Assembly: GCF_000711955.1 (NCBI RefSeq)
Contig: NZ_KL543998.1
Coordinates: 175,054-239,053 of the forward strand
Reading direction: 5' to 3'
DNA: 64,000 nt
Source of the DNA: Nevskia soli DSM 19509
GTDB taxonomy: Bacteria > Pseudomonadota > Gammaproteobacteria > Nevskiales > Nevskiaceae
The position numbers and the translations under genes are program-made. Of this stretch, positions 8,181-17,311 are shown one piece after another. Each line of letters opens with the position of its first letter. Position 1 is the stretch's first letter. The notes beneath the pieces were generated by a model. It was not told the DNA's origin. It searched no databases and was given only the letters and a program-made list of their open reading frames with translations.

Positions 8181-10985
8181 GTAGTAGTGAGCCATATGTG
8201 CTGTCGGAAGACGTCACCGCCACATGGCGATTTGGCGGCGCCGAGCTTGACGAAGGCTCGCGCGAGCTGAGGGTCGGCGGCGAACTGGTAGAGATCGAGC
8301 CGCGGCCGCTCGATCTGCTTATTCTCCTATTACGGCATGCCGGGAATGTCGTCTCCACCGAAGAGATCATCGCGACTGCCTGGTCGGGCCGAATCGTCAA
8401 TGACGCCCGTCACCAACGTGACGAACGCCATCAGCAAGTTGCGCAAGCTGCTGAAGGACGACAGCCGAGAAATCATCACGACGGTGTCCAAGATCGGCTA
8501 CCGCTTTTCGGCCAAGGTGGAACGGCGTAGCCGGCCGCGCCGCATCCAGAATTCGGCACTCAAGCTGGGCGATGTGGTACCCGGCCGGCCGCATTGGCGC
8601 TTGACCGAGCATCTGGATAGCGGCGGTTATGGGGATTCCTGGATCGCGACCAATTCCAAAACGCGCGAGCAGCACGTCTTCAAGTTCTGTGCGGACGCCG
8701 AGCGGCTCAGGGCACTCAAGCGTGAATCCACTCTGTTTCGTGTTTTGCGGGAAACCCTTGCCGATCGGGCGCCGGTACCGGCTCTACTCGAATGGCAATT
8801 TGAAACCCCGCCTTACTATACCGAGGCCGAACGCTGGGGCCAGGACATGCGATCCTGGGCAGCGCAAAGGGGTGGCTTGCAGAACATCCCGCTCGACACC
8901 CGCCTGCAGGTGCTAGTGCTTGCCGCCGAGGCGGTGACAGCTGTCCATGCGGTCGGTGTGTTGCATAATGACCTCAAGCCTCAAAACATCCTGGTACTGG
9001 ACGAAGCTGAAAGGATCCAGGTGCGCCTGTGTGATTTTGGCACCGGCCTGCTGCTGGACACTGCCGGGCCGGAGGCCTTGAGCGTTACCCGTCTTGGTTT
9101 TACCCGTACCGTAGCCAATGCAGGTACTCCGACCTACATGGCTCCGGAGCTTCAGTTCGGTGGCACTCCGAGCGTGCAATCCGACATCTATTCTCTTGGC
9201 GTCATGCTTTATCAATTGACGATCGGGGAAATGCGGCCCCTGGCCTTTGGCTGGGAAGCCGACGTGGCGGATGAGCTTTTACGCGACGACATCGCCGCGA
9301 CCATTCACCGCGATCCGGAGCGCCGCCTGTCATCGGCACTACTGCTCGCGCAACGGCTACGCTCGATTCCTGAGCGGCGCGAGCAATTGGAGCGCGAACG
9401 CCAAGCCCAGGTCCGAAACGCCGCCCTCAAACAAGCTTTGGAACGAACGCGCGCGCGACGGCCGTGGATGATTGCTGCCGCCGGGGTGCTGCTCCTTGCT
9501 GCCGCCGTCAGCTGGAGTCTGATGCTGCAGGCCCGGCATGCCGCCGCCGCAGCCGCCGAAAGTGCCCGCATCGCCACAGAGAACGAACAGATCGCGCGGG
9601 CCGTCGCCGATTTCCTGGGCAAGGATCTCGTCCGCCAAGCCAGTCCCGACTACGGTGGACACGTTGATGTAACGCTGAAAAAGGCGGTGCTGGAGAGCAT
9701 CCAGGAAATCTCGCCCAAGCTTTCCAACAGCGCGCCGGTCGCCGCGGCGCTCGACCAGTCGCTTGCCGACTCGCTTTCGACCCTGAGTGATCCGGTCGAA
9801 GCTGCGCAGCTGGCGCACCGGGCAGCGGAACTTTATTCTCGGCTTTACGGCCCAGTCGATCGCCGTACTCTGTCGGCCAGAGTCGACGAGTTCACCTACC
9901 GGCTGCTCACAGAGCCGCAGGCAAAACTCGCCCCCGAGTTCCGACCGCTGGATGAAACCCTACGCCATACTCTCCCGGAATCGGATCTTGTAGCGCTCAA
10001 AGCGGCTTTGATACGTGCGCGTCTGGCTTCGATGGAAGCGCGGGATGAAGAAGCGCTGCCCATACTCGAAGCAGCACTCGCGCATTATCCTCCGCAACCC
10101 AACCCTGAAGAATTGCGCTGGCTTGACCAGACCCGCCTGACCTATATCAAAAGCCTGATCCTGAACGGTCGCTCCGCCGCCGCTCAGGATCAGGCCACGA
10201 AACTGATGCCCCATATTGAAAATGCCTACGGCGTTAACAGTCGCATCGCTCTCGACCTGCACCGCACCTTGGGACACGGTTACGCGAATGAATTCGGATC
10301 GAGTCATAATTTCCCAGCGGCTGAGGCAGAGTTTCACATTGCAGTCACGGGACTAACTACCTTGTACGGCGTAGACAGCACCGAAGTAGACTTCGGGCTG
10401 CAGGATTTGGGCGACCTTTACATACAAACGCGCCGGTGGACTGACGCGGTCCAAACCGAGCGTCGGGTGCTTTCGGATTTCAGCGCCCACTATGGACCAG
10501 CCAGCCTCTGGACTTGGCGCGCCCGCCTTCAGTTGACAAGATCCCTGTCAGGCCTGGCCGAAACCAATGCTGCGTACACCAAGTCCGCTGTCGAAATGGC
10601 AGAAGAAACGATCCGTCTAGCACGACAGACCTTGCCCAGGGATGATTATATGTATCGCAGGGCGTTGCTCCTCGGCGCCTATGAGCTGGTTGCGGCGAAG
10701 CACGATCCGGAAGTGGGCCAGATTATCGACGAGGTGAGCGGCATGCTCGCTCAATTACCTCTTGGACCGGTCGAGCACGTGATCATCGCCGGTCAACTCG
10801 ACTACTTGCGCGGCCTATTTGCCGAGCGCAAGCGGGACAGGTCGTCGGCAATCACCTATTTCGGCGCTGTGGTGAAGGAGTTGTCGCCTCTCGGTCCTGA
10901 TGCTCCGGAAGTGCAGGATGCCAAACATCGGCAGATATCTCTGCGGTATATAACTTCAGCGGATAAAAATACGCCTGATGAATGA
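8177..10985 (+). CDS. Winged-helix/Ser-Thr kinase/TPR membrane regulator, frameshifted near 8405
   Basis: One-component-like regulator in two frames. The first frame (from ATG 8177) encodes the start of an OmpR/ToxR-type winged helix (WRFGGAELDEGSRELRVGG, RPLDLLILLL, GRIVND). The second frame carries the rest of that helix (VTNAISKLRKLLKDD, IITTVSKIGYRFSAKV) and everything downstream. Omitting one C from the GCCC at 8405-8408 restores a normal winged helix. In fused numbering, a protein kinase domain follows: glycine loop SGGYG about 147, HNDLKPQN about 262, DFG about 285, APE about 321, all catalytic residues present. One membrane span lies at about 429-451, then a periplasmic helical TPR-like region to the end. 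The ATGA overlap links it to the HEAT genes. The frameshift may be a real mutation, a programmed slip or a sequence error. Confidence 0.8.
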
Positions 10986-11012
10986 CGATATTTGAAGGGC
11001 TCGGAGCTTTCC

Positions 11013-12338
11013 CTACAGCGAGAAATCCTTGTCGCCTTCGGCCAGCAGCAGGGCCAGCAGGGCCTTGTCGTGGGCGGAGAGGGCGTCGTAGTAGGCCAGG
11101 TAGATGTCGTTGGTGGCCTGCTGCGCCTGGATCAGTTCGACGATGCTGATGGCGCCGCGCTGGTAGGCGTACTTCGTGTCCACCAGGGTTTGATCGGTTT
11201 CGCGCAGGATGCTGCCGCGGTAGGCGGCGAGCGCCTTCGCTGCCGCGGTGTACTGGGCGTAGGCGCTGATGACGTCGGTGCGGGCCTGGAGCTGGGCCAC
11301 GCGCAGCTGCAGCTGGGCCTGCGACAGCGCGGCCTCGGCCTGGGTCAGTTCGCCGTGCTGGAGCCTGGAGAACGGGATCGGCACGGTGACGGTGGCGCCG
11401 AGAGCGTCGTTGCGGGCGCTTTCCGGGGGGAAGGACTGGCCGGTCTTGTCCAGCACACCGGGATCGGAATAGATGGCGCGGGTGTGGGTGTAGGTAAGAT
11501 TGAGACCAAGGTCGACCCAGCGGTTGGCCTTGGCCAGGCCGAGGTTGTCGGCGGCGACGTCCACCGCCTTCTGCGCGGCGAGGACGTCGCTGCGGTTCTT
11601 CATCGCCGCATCGAGGGCCTGGCTCAGGTCGAAGTTGCGCGGCGGCGCGTCCAGCTCGCCCACCGGGGGGCGGCCCTGGAGTCCGCCGCCGGCGAACTGC
11701 GACAGCGTGGCGTCGGCCACCTTGACGTCCGACTCGGCGGAGAGCGATTCGCCGAGGAACTGGTCGCGCGCGACGCGCGCCTGGGACAGCTCGAGCTGGC
11801 CGATGTCGCCGTCCTTGTAGCGGATCTCGTCGAGGGCGACCAGTTCCTCGAAGCCCTTGAGGGTGTCCTGCTTGCGCTGCACCACCAGCCGCGCCTTGAG
11901 GCTGTCGACGAAGGCGTTGGTGGCGGTGGCCTTGAGCTGGCGCAGGAAGTCGTCGAGGCTGGCCTGGGTCTGCTTCAGGGTGTCCCTGGCCAGGGCGATG
12001 CGCGCGCCGCGCTTGCCGCCCAGCTCCATGGTCCAGCCCAGGCCGAAGGTCGGCGAGGTGGGATAGGCGCGGTGAGTCGGGCCATAGACCTCGGTGGAGG
12101 CGATGCCGGCGGTGACGGTCGGGTCCGGGAACAGGCGGGCGATGGAGATGCCGGCCTCGGCGATGGTGACGTTGTACTTCTGCGTGGCGTAGTCGAGGTT
12201 GGCGCGCAGCACCTCGGCCAGGTATTCGTCGTACTTGACCGGGGCCGCGTCAACGACGGCCGCACTGTCCTGTGCCGCGGCGTGGATGCTGAGCAGCGCC
12301 AGCGCCGCCGCCAGCAGGCGCGTCTTGATGGCGTTCAT
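11013..12338 (-). CDS. czcC: Heavy-metal efflux outer-membrane factor (CzcC/TolC-like)
   Basis: Outer-membrane channel of a tripartite RND efflux pump, 441 residues. The signal peptide MNAIKTRLLAAALALLSIHA is followed by two long alpha-helical OEP repeats typical of CzcC (for example LSQARVARDQFLGESLSAES and EAALSQAQLQLRVAQLQART). The ATG lies inside the czcA TGA (ATGA overlap), so translation is coupled. It is last in a BAC-ordered operon on the minus strand. The substrate metal cannot be read from this protein. Confidence 0.9.
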   Translation of the reverse strand: MNAIKTRLLAAALALLSIHAAAQDSAAVVDAAPVKYDEYLAEVLRANLDYATQKYNVTIAEAGISIARLFPDPTVTAGIASTEVYGPTHRAYPTSPTFGLGWTMELGGKRGARIALARDTLKQTQASLDDFLRQLKATATNAFVDSLKARLVVQRKQDTLKGFEELVALDEIRYKDGDIGQLELSQARVARDQFLGESLSAESDVKVADATLSQFAGGGLQGRPPVGELDAPPRNFDLSQALDAAMKNRSDVLAAQKAVDVAADNLGLAKANRWVDLGLNLTYTHTRAIYSDPGVLDKTGQSFPPESARNDALGATVTVPIPFSRLQHGELTQAEAALSQAQLQLRVAQLQARTDVISAYAQYTAAAKALAAYRGSILRETDQTLVDTKYAYQRGAISIVELIQAQQATNDIYLAYYDALSAHDKALLALLLAEGDKDFSL

Positions 12339-15300
12339 TCGCCCTCCGCTATGACCGCATCGAGGGTGCGGTCGGTGCTGGGCGGGCGCTCCTTCAGGCG
12401 GCGCCGGGTCCAGGTCTCGATCCAGAAATAAAGCGTCGGCAGCAACAGCAGGGTCAATGCGGTGGCGGTGAGCAGGCCGCCGATGATGACCGTGGCCAGG
12501 GGGCGCTGCACGTCGCTGCCGAGGCTGTGCGAGAGCGCAGCCGGCAGCAGGCCAACGATGGCCACCACCGCCGTCATCAGCACCGGGCGGAAGCGCTCGC
12601 GCGCGCCCTTGAGCACCGCCTGCAACAGCGAAGTATCGAGGTCGCGCCAGCGGTTGAGGTTGGCGACCATGATGATGGCGTTCTGGATCGCCACGCCGAA
12701 CAGGGCGACGAAGCCGACGGCGCTGGAAACGTTGAGGGTCATGCCGCGCAGCTGGATGGCGAGGAAGCCGCCGATGGCGGCCAGCGGCACCGCCAGCATG
12801 ATCAGCAGCGGGTGGCGCAGGGTGCCGAAGGCGCTGTACAGCAGCACCAGCATCAGGCCCAGGGTGATGGGGACGATCAGGAACAGGCGCTTCTGGGCGC
12901 GCTGCTCGTTCTCGTACTGGCCGCCCCAGGCCAGGTGGTAGGCGCGGTGGTCGTACTGCACCTGCTTTTCCAGCGTCGCCCTCGCCTCGTCGACGAAGCC
13001 GCCGAGGTCGCGGCCGCGCAGGTTGAGGGTGACGGTGAGGTGGCGGCGGCCCATCTCGCGGGTGATGACGCTCTCGCCGGAGCGCACTTCGATGTGGGCG
13101 ATCTGCGACAGCGAGACGTGGGCGCCGTTCGGCGAGACCAGCTGCAGCTCGCCGAGCTTCTGCGGATCGTCGCGGACGGCGCCGCGGAAGCGCACCACGA
13201 TGTCGTAGACGCGCTCGCCGACGTAGATCTGGGTGAGCGCGGCGCCGCTGACGCCGCTGCCGATGAGGTTGGAGATATCGTCGGCGTTGAGGCCATAGCG
13301 CGCCGCCGCCTGGCGGTCGAGAGAGATGCGCAGCTGCGGCGACGGCGGCTCCTGGTCGATGCTGACGTCGGCGGCGCCGGGGATGGTCTTGAGCGTGTCG
13401 GACACCGCGCCGGCGATGCGGCGCAGCTCCTCGAAGTCCTGGCCGAAGACCTTCACCACCAGCTGGCTGTGGGCGCCCGCGATCTGGTCGTAGATGCCGT
13501 CGATCATGGGCTGGGTGAAGCCGACGTCGAAGCCGGGCATCCGCTTGTAGCGGGCGGCCATTCTCTCGATCAGCGCGGCCTTGCTGATGCCGGATTTCCA
13601 CTCGGCGTAGGGGCGCAGGGCCACGGCGCACTCGATGTGCGAGGGGGTGAAGGAGTCGGTGCCGTCGTCGTTGCGGCCGACCTGGGTCATGACGTGGCTG
13701 ACTTCGGGAAACTCCAGGGTGGCCTGGCGCAGCTCGCCGGCCATCTCGGCGGCCTTCTGCAGGGACACGCTCTGCGGCAGCGAGACCTGGAGCCAGATCG
13801 AGCCCTCGTCCAGTTCCGGCAGGAAGTCGCGGCCGGTGGTGAAGCCGAGCAGGGCCGCGCCAGCCAGGGCCACCGCCGCCACGCCGACGGCGAGGCCGGT
13901 GCGGTGGATGAAGATCAGCAGGAAATGCCGGTAGCGGTAGCTGGCGCGCTCGACCAGGCGGTTGCGGAACACGCGGTGCGGGCGGTGGTAAGCAGCGTAG
14001 GCCAGGCCCGGCACCAGGCACAGCGCCACCAGCAGGGCGCCGAGCAGGGAGAAGCCGAGGGCGTAGGCCATCGGCGAGAACAGGCGGTACTCGATGCCTT
14101 CGAAGAAGAACAGCGGCAGGTAGGCGGTGATGATGATCAGCACGGCGAAGAACACCGGGCGGCCGACCTGGATGGCGGCGGCGTAGGAATCGCGCAGGGT
14201 CAGGATGCGCCCTTCCGCTTCCTCGCGGTGGCGCAGCATGTTCTCCAGCATGACGATGGCGCCGTCGACCAGGATGCCGAAGTCGGCCGAGCCCAGGGAG
14301 AGCATGTTCACCGGCACGCGCAGCTGGTGCATCATCATGAAGGCGAACAGCAGCGACAGCGGGATGGTCAGCGCCACGATGGCCGCGGCGCGCGGGCTGC
14401 CGAGGAACAGCAGCAGCACCACGCCGACCAGCAGCAGGCCCTCGCCGAGGGTCAGCGCCACGGTACGCTCGGTGGCGTGGATCAGGGTGCTGCGGTCGAG
14501 GAAGGGCACGATCTTCACGTCCGGCGGCAAGCCGCTGGCGTTGAGTTCGTCGACCGCGGCATGCAGGGCCTTGAGGGTGGCGGATTCGTTCTGGTGCTTG
14601 AGCAGCAGCACGATGCCCTCGATGTGATCGGGCTGGCGGTCCATGCCGAGGATGCCGTGGCGTTCGAGGTTGCCGAGGGTGACGGTACCGAGGTCGCCGA
14701 TGCGCACCGGCACCCCGCCCTTGCTGCTGCTGACGACGACGTTGCCGAGGTCCTGCAGGTTCTGCACCAGGCCGACGCCGCGCACCACGAAGCCCTGCTC
14801 GCCGCGGTTGACCACGCTGCCGCCGGCATTGCTGTTGTTGGCCTTGATGGCGGCGGTGACCTGGGACAGGGTCAGGCCGTACTCGACCATGCGCGCCGGG
14901 TCGAGCAGCAGCTGGTACTGCGTGGTGATGCCGCCGAAATTGGTCAGATCGACCACGCCCGGCACCTGCTTGATGCGCGGGATCACGGTCCAGAATTGCA
15001 GCTCGGACAGCTCGCGCAGGCTGCGCGTCGGGGATTCCAGGGTGTAGCGGTAGATCTCGCCGGTGGGGCTGCTCAGGGGATCGAGCGTCGGTACCGCGCT
15101 GTACGGCAGAGGCAGCCCGCTGAGCTGCTCGCGCAGGCGCGTGCGGCCCCAGTAGTCCTCCACCCCGTCCTTGAACTCGACCGCGATCAGCGACAGGGCG
15201 AAGGTGCTCTCCGAGCGCGTCACTTCCACGCCGGGGGTGTTGGCGATGGCCCGCTCGATCGGGATGGTGATCTGCTGCTCCACGTCCTCGGCCGCCAGGC

Positions 15301-15463
15301 CCGGCACCTTGGTGATGATCTGGGCGCTGGTGTTGGCGATGTCCGGATAGGCTTCCAGCGGCATCTGGCGGAAGGAGATGCAGCCGTAGACCGCGACGAA
15401 CAGGAATACCGCCCAGACGATGGTCCTGCGGTGCAGGCACAGCGCGATGATGCGCTCAATCAT
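12335..15463 (-). CDS. czcA: Heavy-metal RND efflux transporter (CzcA family)
   Basis: Inner-membrane proton-driven RND pump of 1042 residues with twelve predicted spans and two periplasmic porter domains. The motif SADFGILVDGAIVMLEN in the TM4 region matches the HME (heavy-metal) branch rather than the drug-export branch. The N-terminus MIERIIALCLHRR is typical of CzcA/CusA, so ATG 15463 was preferred to the upstream in-frame codon at 15499. The start lies within the end of czcB (8-base overlap) and the stop overlaps czcC. The family exports Co/Zn/Cd, Ni or Cu(I)/Ag(I); the specificity here is not determined. Confidence 0.93.
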   Translation of the reverse strand: MIERIIALCLHRRTIVWAVFLFVAVYGCISFRQMPLEAYPDIANTSAQIITKVPGLAAEDVEQQITIPIERAIANTPGVEVTRSESTFALSLIAVEFKDGVEDYWGRTRLREQLSGLPLPYSAVPTLDPLSSPTGEIYRYTLESPTRSLRELSELQFWTVIPRIKQVPGVVDLTNFGGITTQYQLLLDPARMVEYGLTLSQVTAAIKANNSNAGGSVVNRGEQGFVVRGVGLVQNLQDLGNVVVSSSKGGVPVRIGDLGTVTLGNLERHGILGMDRQPDHIEGIVLLLKHQNESATLKALHAAVDELNASGLPPDVKIVPFLDRSTLIHATERTVALTLGEGLLLVGVVLLLFLGSPRAAAIVALTIPLSLLFAFMMMHQLRVPVNMLSLGSADFGILVDGAIVMLENMLRHREEAEGRILTLRDSYAAAIQVGRPVFFAVLIIITAYLPLFFFEGIEYRLFSPMAYALGFSLLGALLVALCLVPGLAYAAYHRPHRVFRNRLVERASYRYRHFLLIFIHRTGLAVGVAAVALAGAALLGFTTGRDFLPELDEGSIWLQVSLPQSVSLQKAAEMAGELRQATLEFPEVSHVMTQVGRNDDGTDSFTPSHIECAVALRPYAEWKSGISKAALIERMAARYKRMPGFDVGFTQPMIDGIYDQIAGAHSQLVVKVFGQDFEELRRIAGAVSDTLKTIPGAADVSIDQEPPSPQLRISLDRQAAARYGLNADDISNLIGSGVSGAALTQIYVGERVYDIVVRFRGAVRDDPQKLGELQLVSPNGAHVSLSQIAHIEVRSGESVITREMGRRHLTVTLNLRGRDLGGFVDEARATLEKQVQYDHRAYHLAWGGQYENEQRAQKRLFLIVPITLGLMLVLLYSAFGTLRHPLLIMLAVPLAAIGGFLAIQLRGMTLNVSSAVGFVALFGVAIQNAIIMVANLNRWRDLDTSLLQAVLKGARERFRPVLMTAVVAIVGLLPAALSHSLGSDVQRPLATVIIGGLLTATALTLLLLPTLYFWIETWTRRRLKERPPSTDRTLDAVIAEGE

Positions 15464-16583
15464 TGAGCAGCACGCCCTGGCGCACGACGATGCGCTCACC
15501 GCCGTCCAGCCCCTTGAGAATCTCGGTGGAGGCGCCGTCCTGCGGTCCGGTGAGCACCGGTCGCGCCTCGAACTTCCACGGCTGCGATTCGACGAAGACC
15601 ACGGTCCGGTCGCCGCTCTGGATCAGGGCGGTGGTCGGCACCAGCACCGCCTCGTGCGGCTGGCCCTGGAACTCGAGATTGGCGAACATGCCGGGCTTGA
15701 GGCGATCCTCGCGGTTGTCGTAGGCGACGCGGACCTTGATGGTGCGGGTGTCGGCATCGAGCTGGTCGGCGACGAACTGCACCTTGCCCTGGAAGGTCTC
15801 GCCGGGGAAGGACTGCACGGTGGCGCTGACCGCCTCGCCGGGGCGCACCCGGTCGAGATCCTTCTCCTGCACGCTGGCGGTGAACCAGATGGTGGAGGCG
15901 TCGGACACGGTGAGCAAGGCCGCCGTGTTGTCGTTGGCATAGGTGCCGGGGACGAGGTTGAGCATGGAGATGCGGCCGGCCAGCGGCGAGCGCACGGTCA
16001 GCTCGCGCGAGGAGGCGCCCTCGCCGTCCCCTTCCATCGGAACGCCCATGACGCGGAACACGGTGGCCGCGCGCTCGTACTCGCTCTGCGCGCCCTCGTA
16101 GTCGGCCTGGGCCTGCTCCAGGTCTTTCTGCGCGGCGATGTGGTGCTCGGCGAGGTCCTGCTGGCGGTCGAGGGTCTTCCTGGTCTGGGTCAGGGCGATG
16201 CGGGCGTGGCGCAGGTCGGAGCGCGCCGCGGCCAGGTCGGCGGAGGCGATGCTGAACAGGGGCTGCCCGGCCTTGACCGTATCGCCCAGGTGCACATAGA
16301 GGGTGCTGATGCGGCCTGACACCGGCGGCAGGATGTTGGCGACCTTGGCCGGGTCGGCTTCCAGCGTGGCCGGTGCCTGCAAGGGGGTCTGCGCCAGCTG
16401 TTTCTGCGCCGGGGCGATGGCCAGGACCTGGCGCAGGGCCGATTTCTCCGGCACCACAATCAGCTCGCCCTCGCGCACATGGGTGGCCTCGGCCGCGGCG
16501 TCGCCGCCGGCGGCATCCCGGCCGTGGCAGGCGCTCAGCCAGCCGGCCAGCAGGACGCAGCAGATTCTCCCGCAATATCCCAT
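15456..16583 (-). CDS. czcB: RND efflux periplasmic adaptor (CzcB family), lipoprotein-like
   Basis: Membrane-fusion protein linking the RND pump to the outer-membrane channel, 375 residues. ATG 16583 was chosen because GGGAGAGG precedes it and it opens a hydrophobic leader with lipobox-like LSAC, giving a probable lipoprotein. A barrel-sandwich/lipoyl half (LPPVSGRISTLYVHLGDTVK), an alpha-hairpin coiled coil (about residues 130-190) and a beta-barrel (IWFTASVQEKDLDRVRPGE) follow. It is first in the czcBAC operon. No metal-responsive regulator gene is adjacent, unlike many czc loci. Confidence 0.9.
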   Translation of the reverse strand: MGYCGRICCVLLAGWLSACHGRDAAGGDAAAEATHVREGELIVVPEKSALRQVLAIAPAQKQLAQTPLQAPATLEADPAKVANILPPVSGRISTLYVHLGDTVKAGQPLFSIASADLAAARSDLRHARIALTQTRKTLDRQQDLAEHHIAAQKDLEQAQADYEGAQSEYERAATVFRVMGVPMEGDGEGASSRELTVRSPLAGRISMLNLVPGTYANDNTAALLTVSDASTIWFTASVQEKDLDRVRPGEAVSATVQSFPGETFQGKVQFVADQLDADTRTIKVRVAYDNREDRLKPGMFANLEFQGQPHEAVLVPTTALIQSGDRTVVFVESQPWKFEARPVLTGPQDGASTEILKGLDGGERIVVRQGVLLND

Positions 16584-16943
16584 GTACGCCTCTCCCAAGG
16601 CCCCCGCGTCGATGATCATCGACGGCGTGTAAAAGCGGTAAGTATTTGTTCGCCAGCATGACAGCATGAGGTCGAATGATCAGCCCCCGCGATCGCGGGG
16701 CGTTCCGGCATGCTGAAAGGGCCGCTGCGAAAGCCGGCCGGCTGGCGCATCAGAGAAAAATTTTCGCACCCCCGCACGCTGCGGAAAGCCGAAGCATGCG
16801 TTGTGGCCGATCAACTGCTTAGGCAGGAATCCTCAAGTGTTACCGCAGTTGCCGCAAGGCCGGTGCTGCACTGCGGGGACTTGGAAGGCGCTTGCCGGCC
16901 ATGCTAAAGATGGCGCGCGTTTCCGGCAGGCCCAGGAGCTTCC
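16584..16943. other. Intergenic region upstream of czcB
   Basis: No gene is supported in these 360 bases. A perfect 16-base palindrome (CCCCGCGATCGCGGGG, 16685-16700) lies about 100 bases upstream of czcB and could be a regulator site or simply a hairpin. Promoters for czcB (minus) and for the small plus-strand gene at 16944 must lie here. Confidence 0.4.
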
Positions 16944-17144
16944 ATGCGACCTTCAGATACGGCGATCACGCCGCAGCGGCTGAATCTGCTCCGGCAGATC
17001 CGCGATGCGAAAGCCGACAGCAAAGCCACGCCCCCGCTCTATCTCGACGACCTCAACGCCTTCGCGCGGCTGCGGCTGGTGCAGTTCGACCGGGATGGAA
17101 ATCTCGCGCTGACGGAAAGCGCTTCGCGCATCCTCGCGTCCTAG
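16944..17144 (+). CDS. Small hypothetical protein, 66 aa
   Basis: Not recognised. CCAGGAG lies six bases before the ATG, a strong ribosome-binding site. The product is soluble and helical (PQRLNLLRQIRDAKADSK, LDDLNAFARLRLVQFDRDG) and resembles the C-terminal winged or helical parts of small DNA-associated proteins without matching a motif I can name. It stands alone between the czc operon and the acyl-CoA ligase gene. Confidence 0.6.
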   Translation: MRPSDTAITPQRLNLLRQIRDAKADSKATPPLYLDDLNAFARLRLVQFDRDGNLALTESASRILAS

Positions 17145-17311
17145 CGCGTCGCCGTCCGCACCGGACGGTAAGCATTCTTTTTGCTCGCGAGGGGCGGGCA
17201 CCCCTTTTGCGCAGAGCGGCGGGCGGTCTACCATAGGCCGCCGGCGAGCCTTTCCGTCGACCGGCAGTAATCATAATTACTCCGGCCGTTGAGCCGGAGG
17301 GCCGAGGAGCC

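Noticed and set aside
8400..10985. The kinase gene as a normal gene starting at an internal ATG
   Set aside because: Starting at 8337 or 8400 would cut the winged helix in half; the missing N-terminal half lies in the adjacent frame with an ATGA-coupled start.
12527..15466. A 979-codon open frame on the plus strand across the RND transporter
   Set aside because: It is the antisense shadow of czcA. The composition is Gln/His/Gly/Ala-rich with no domain, while the opposite strand has all RND motifs.
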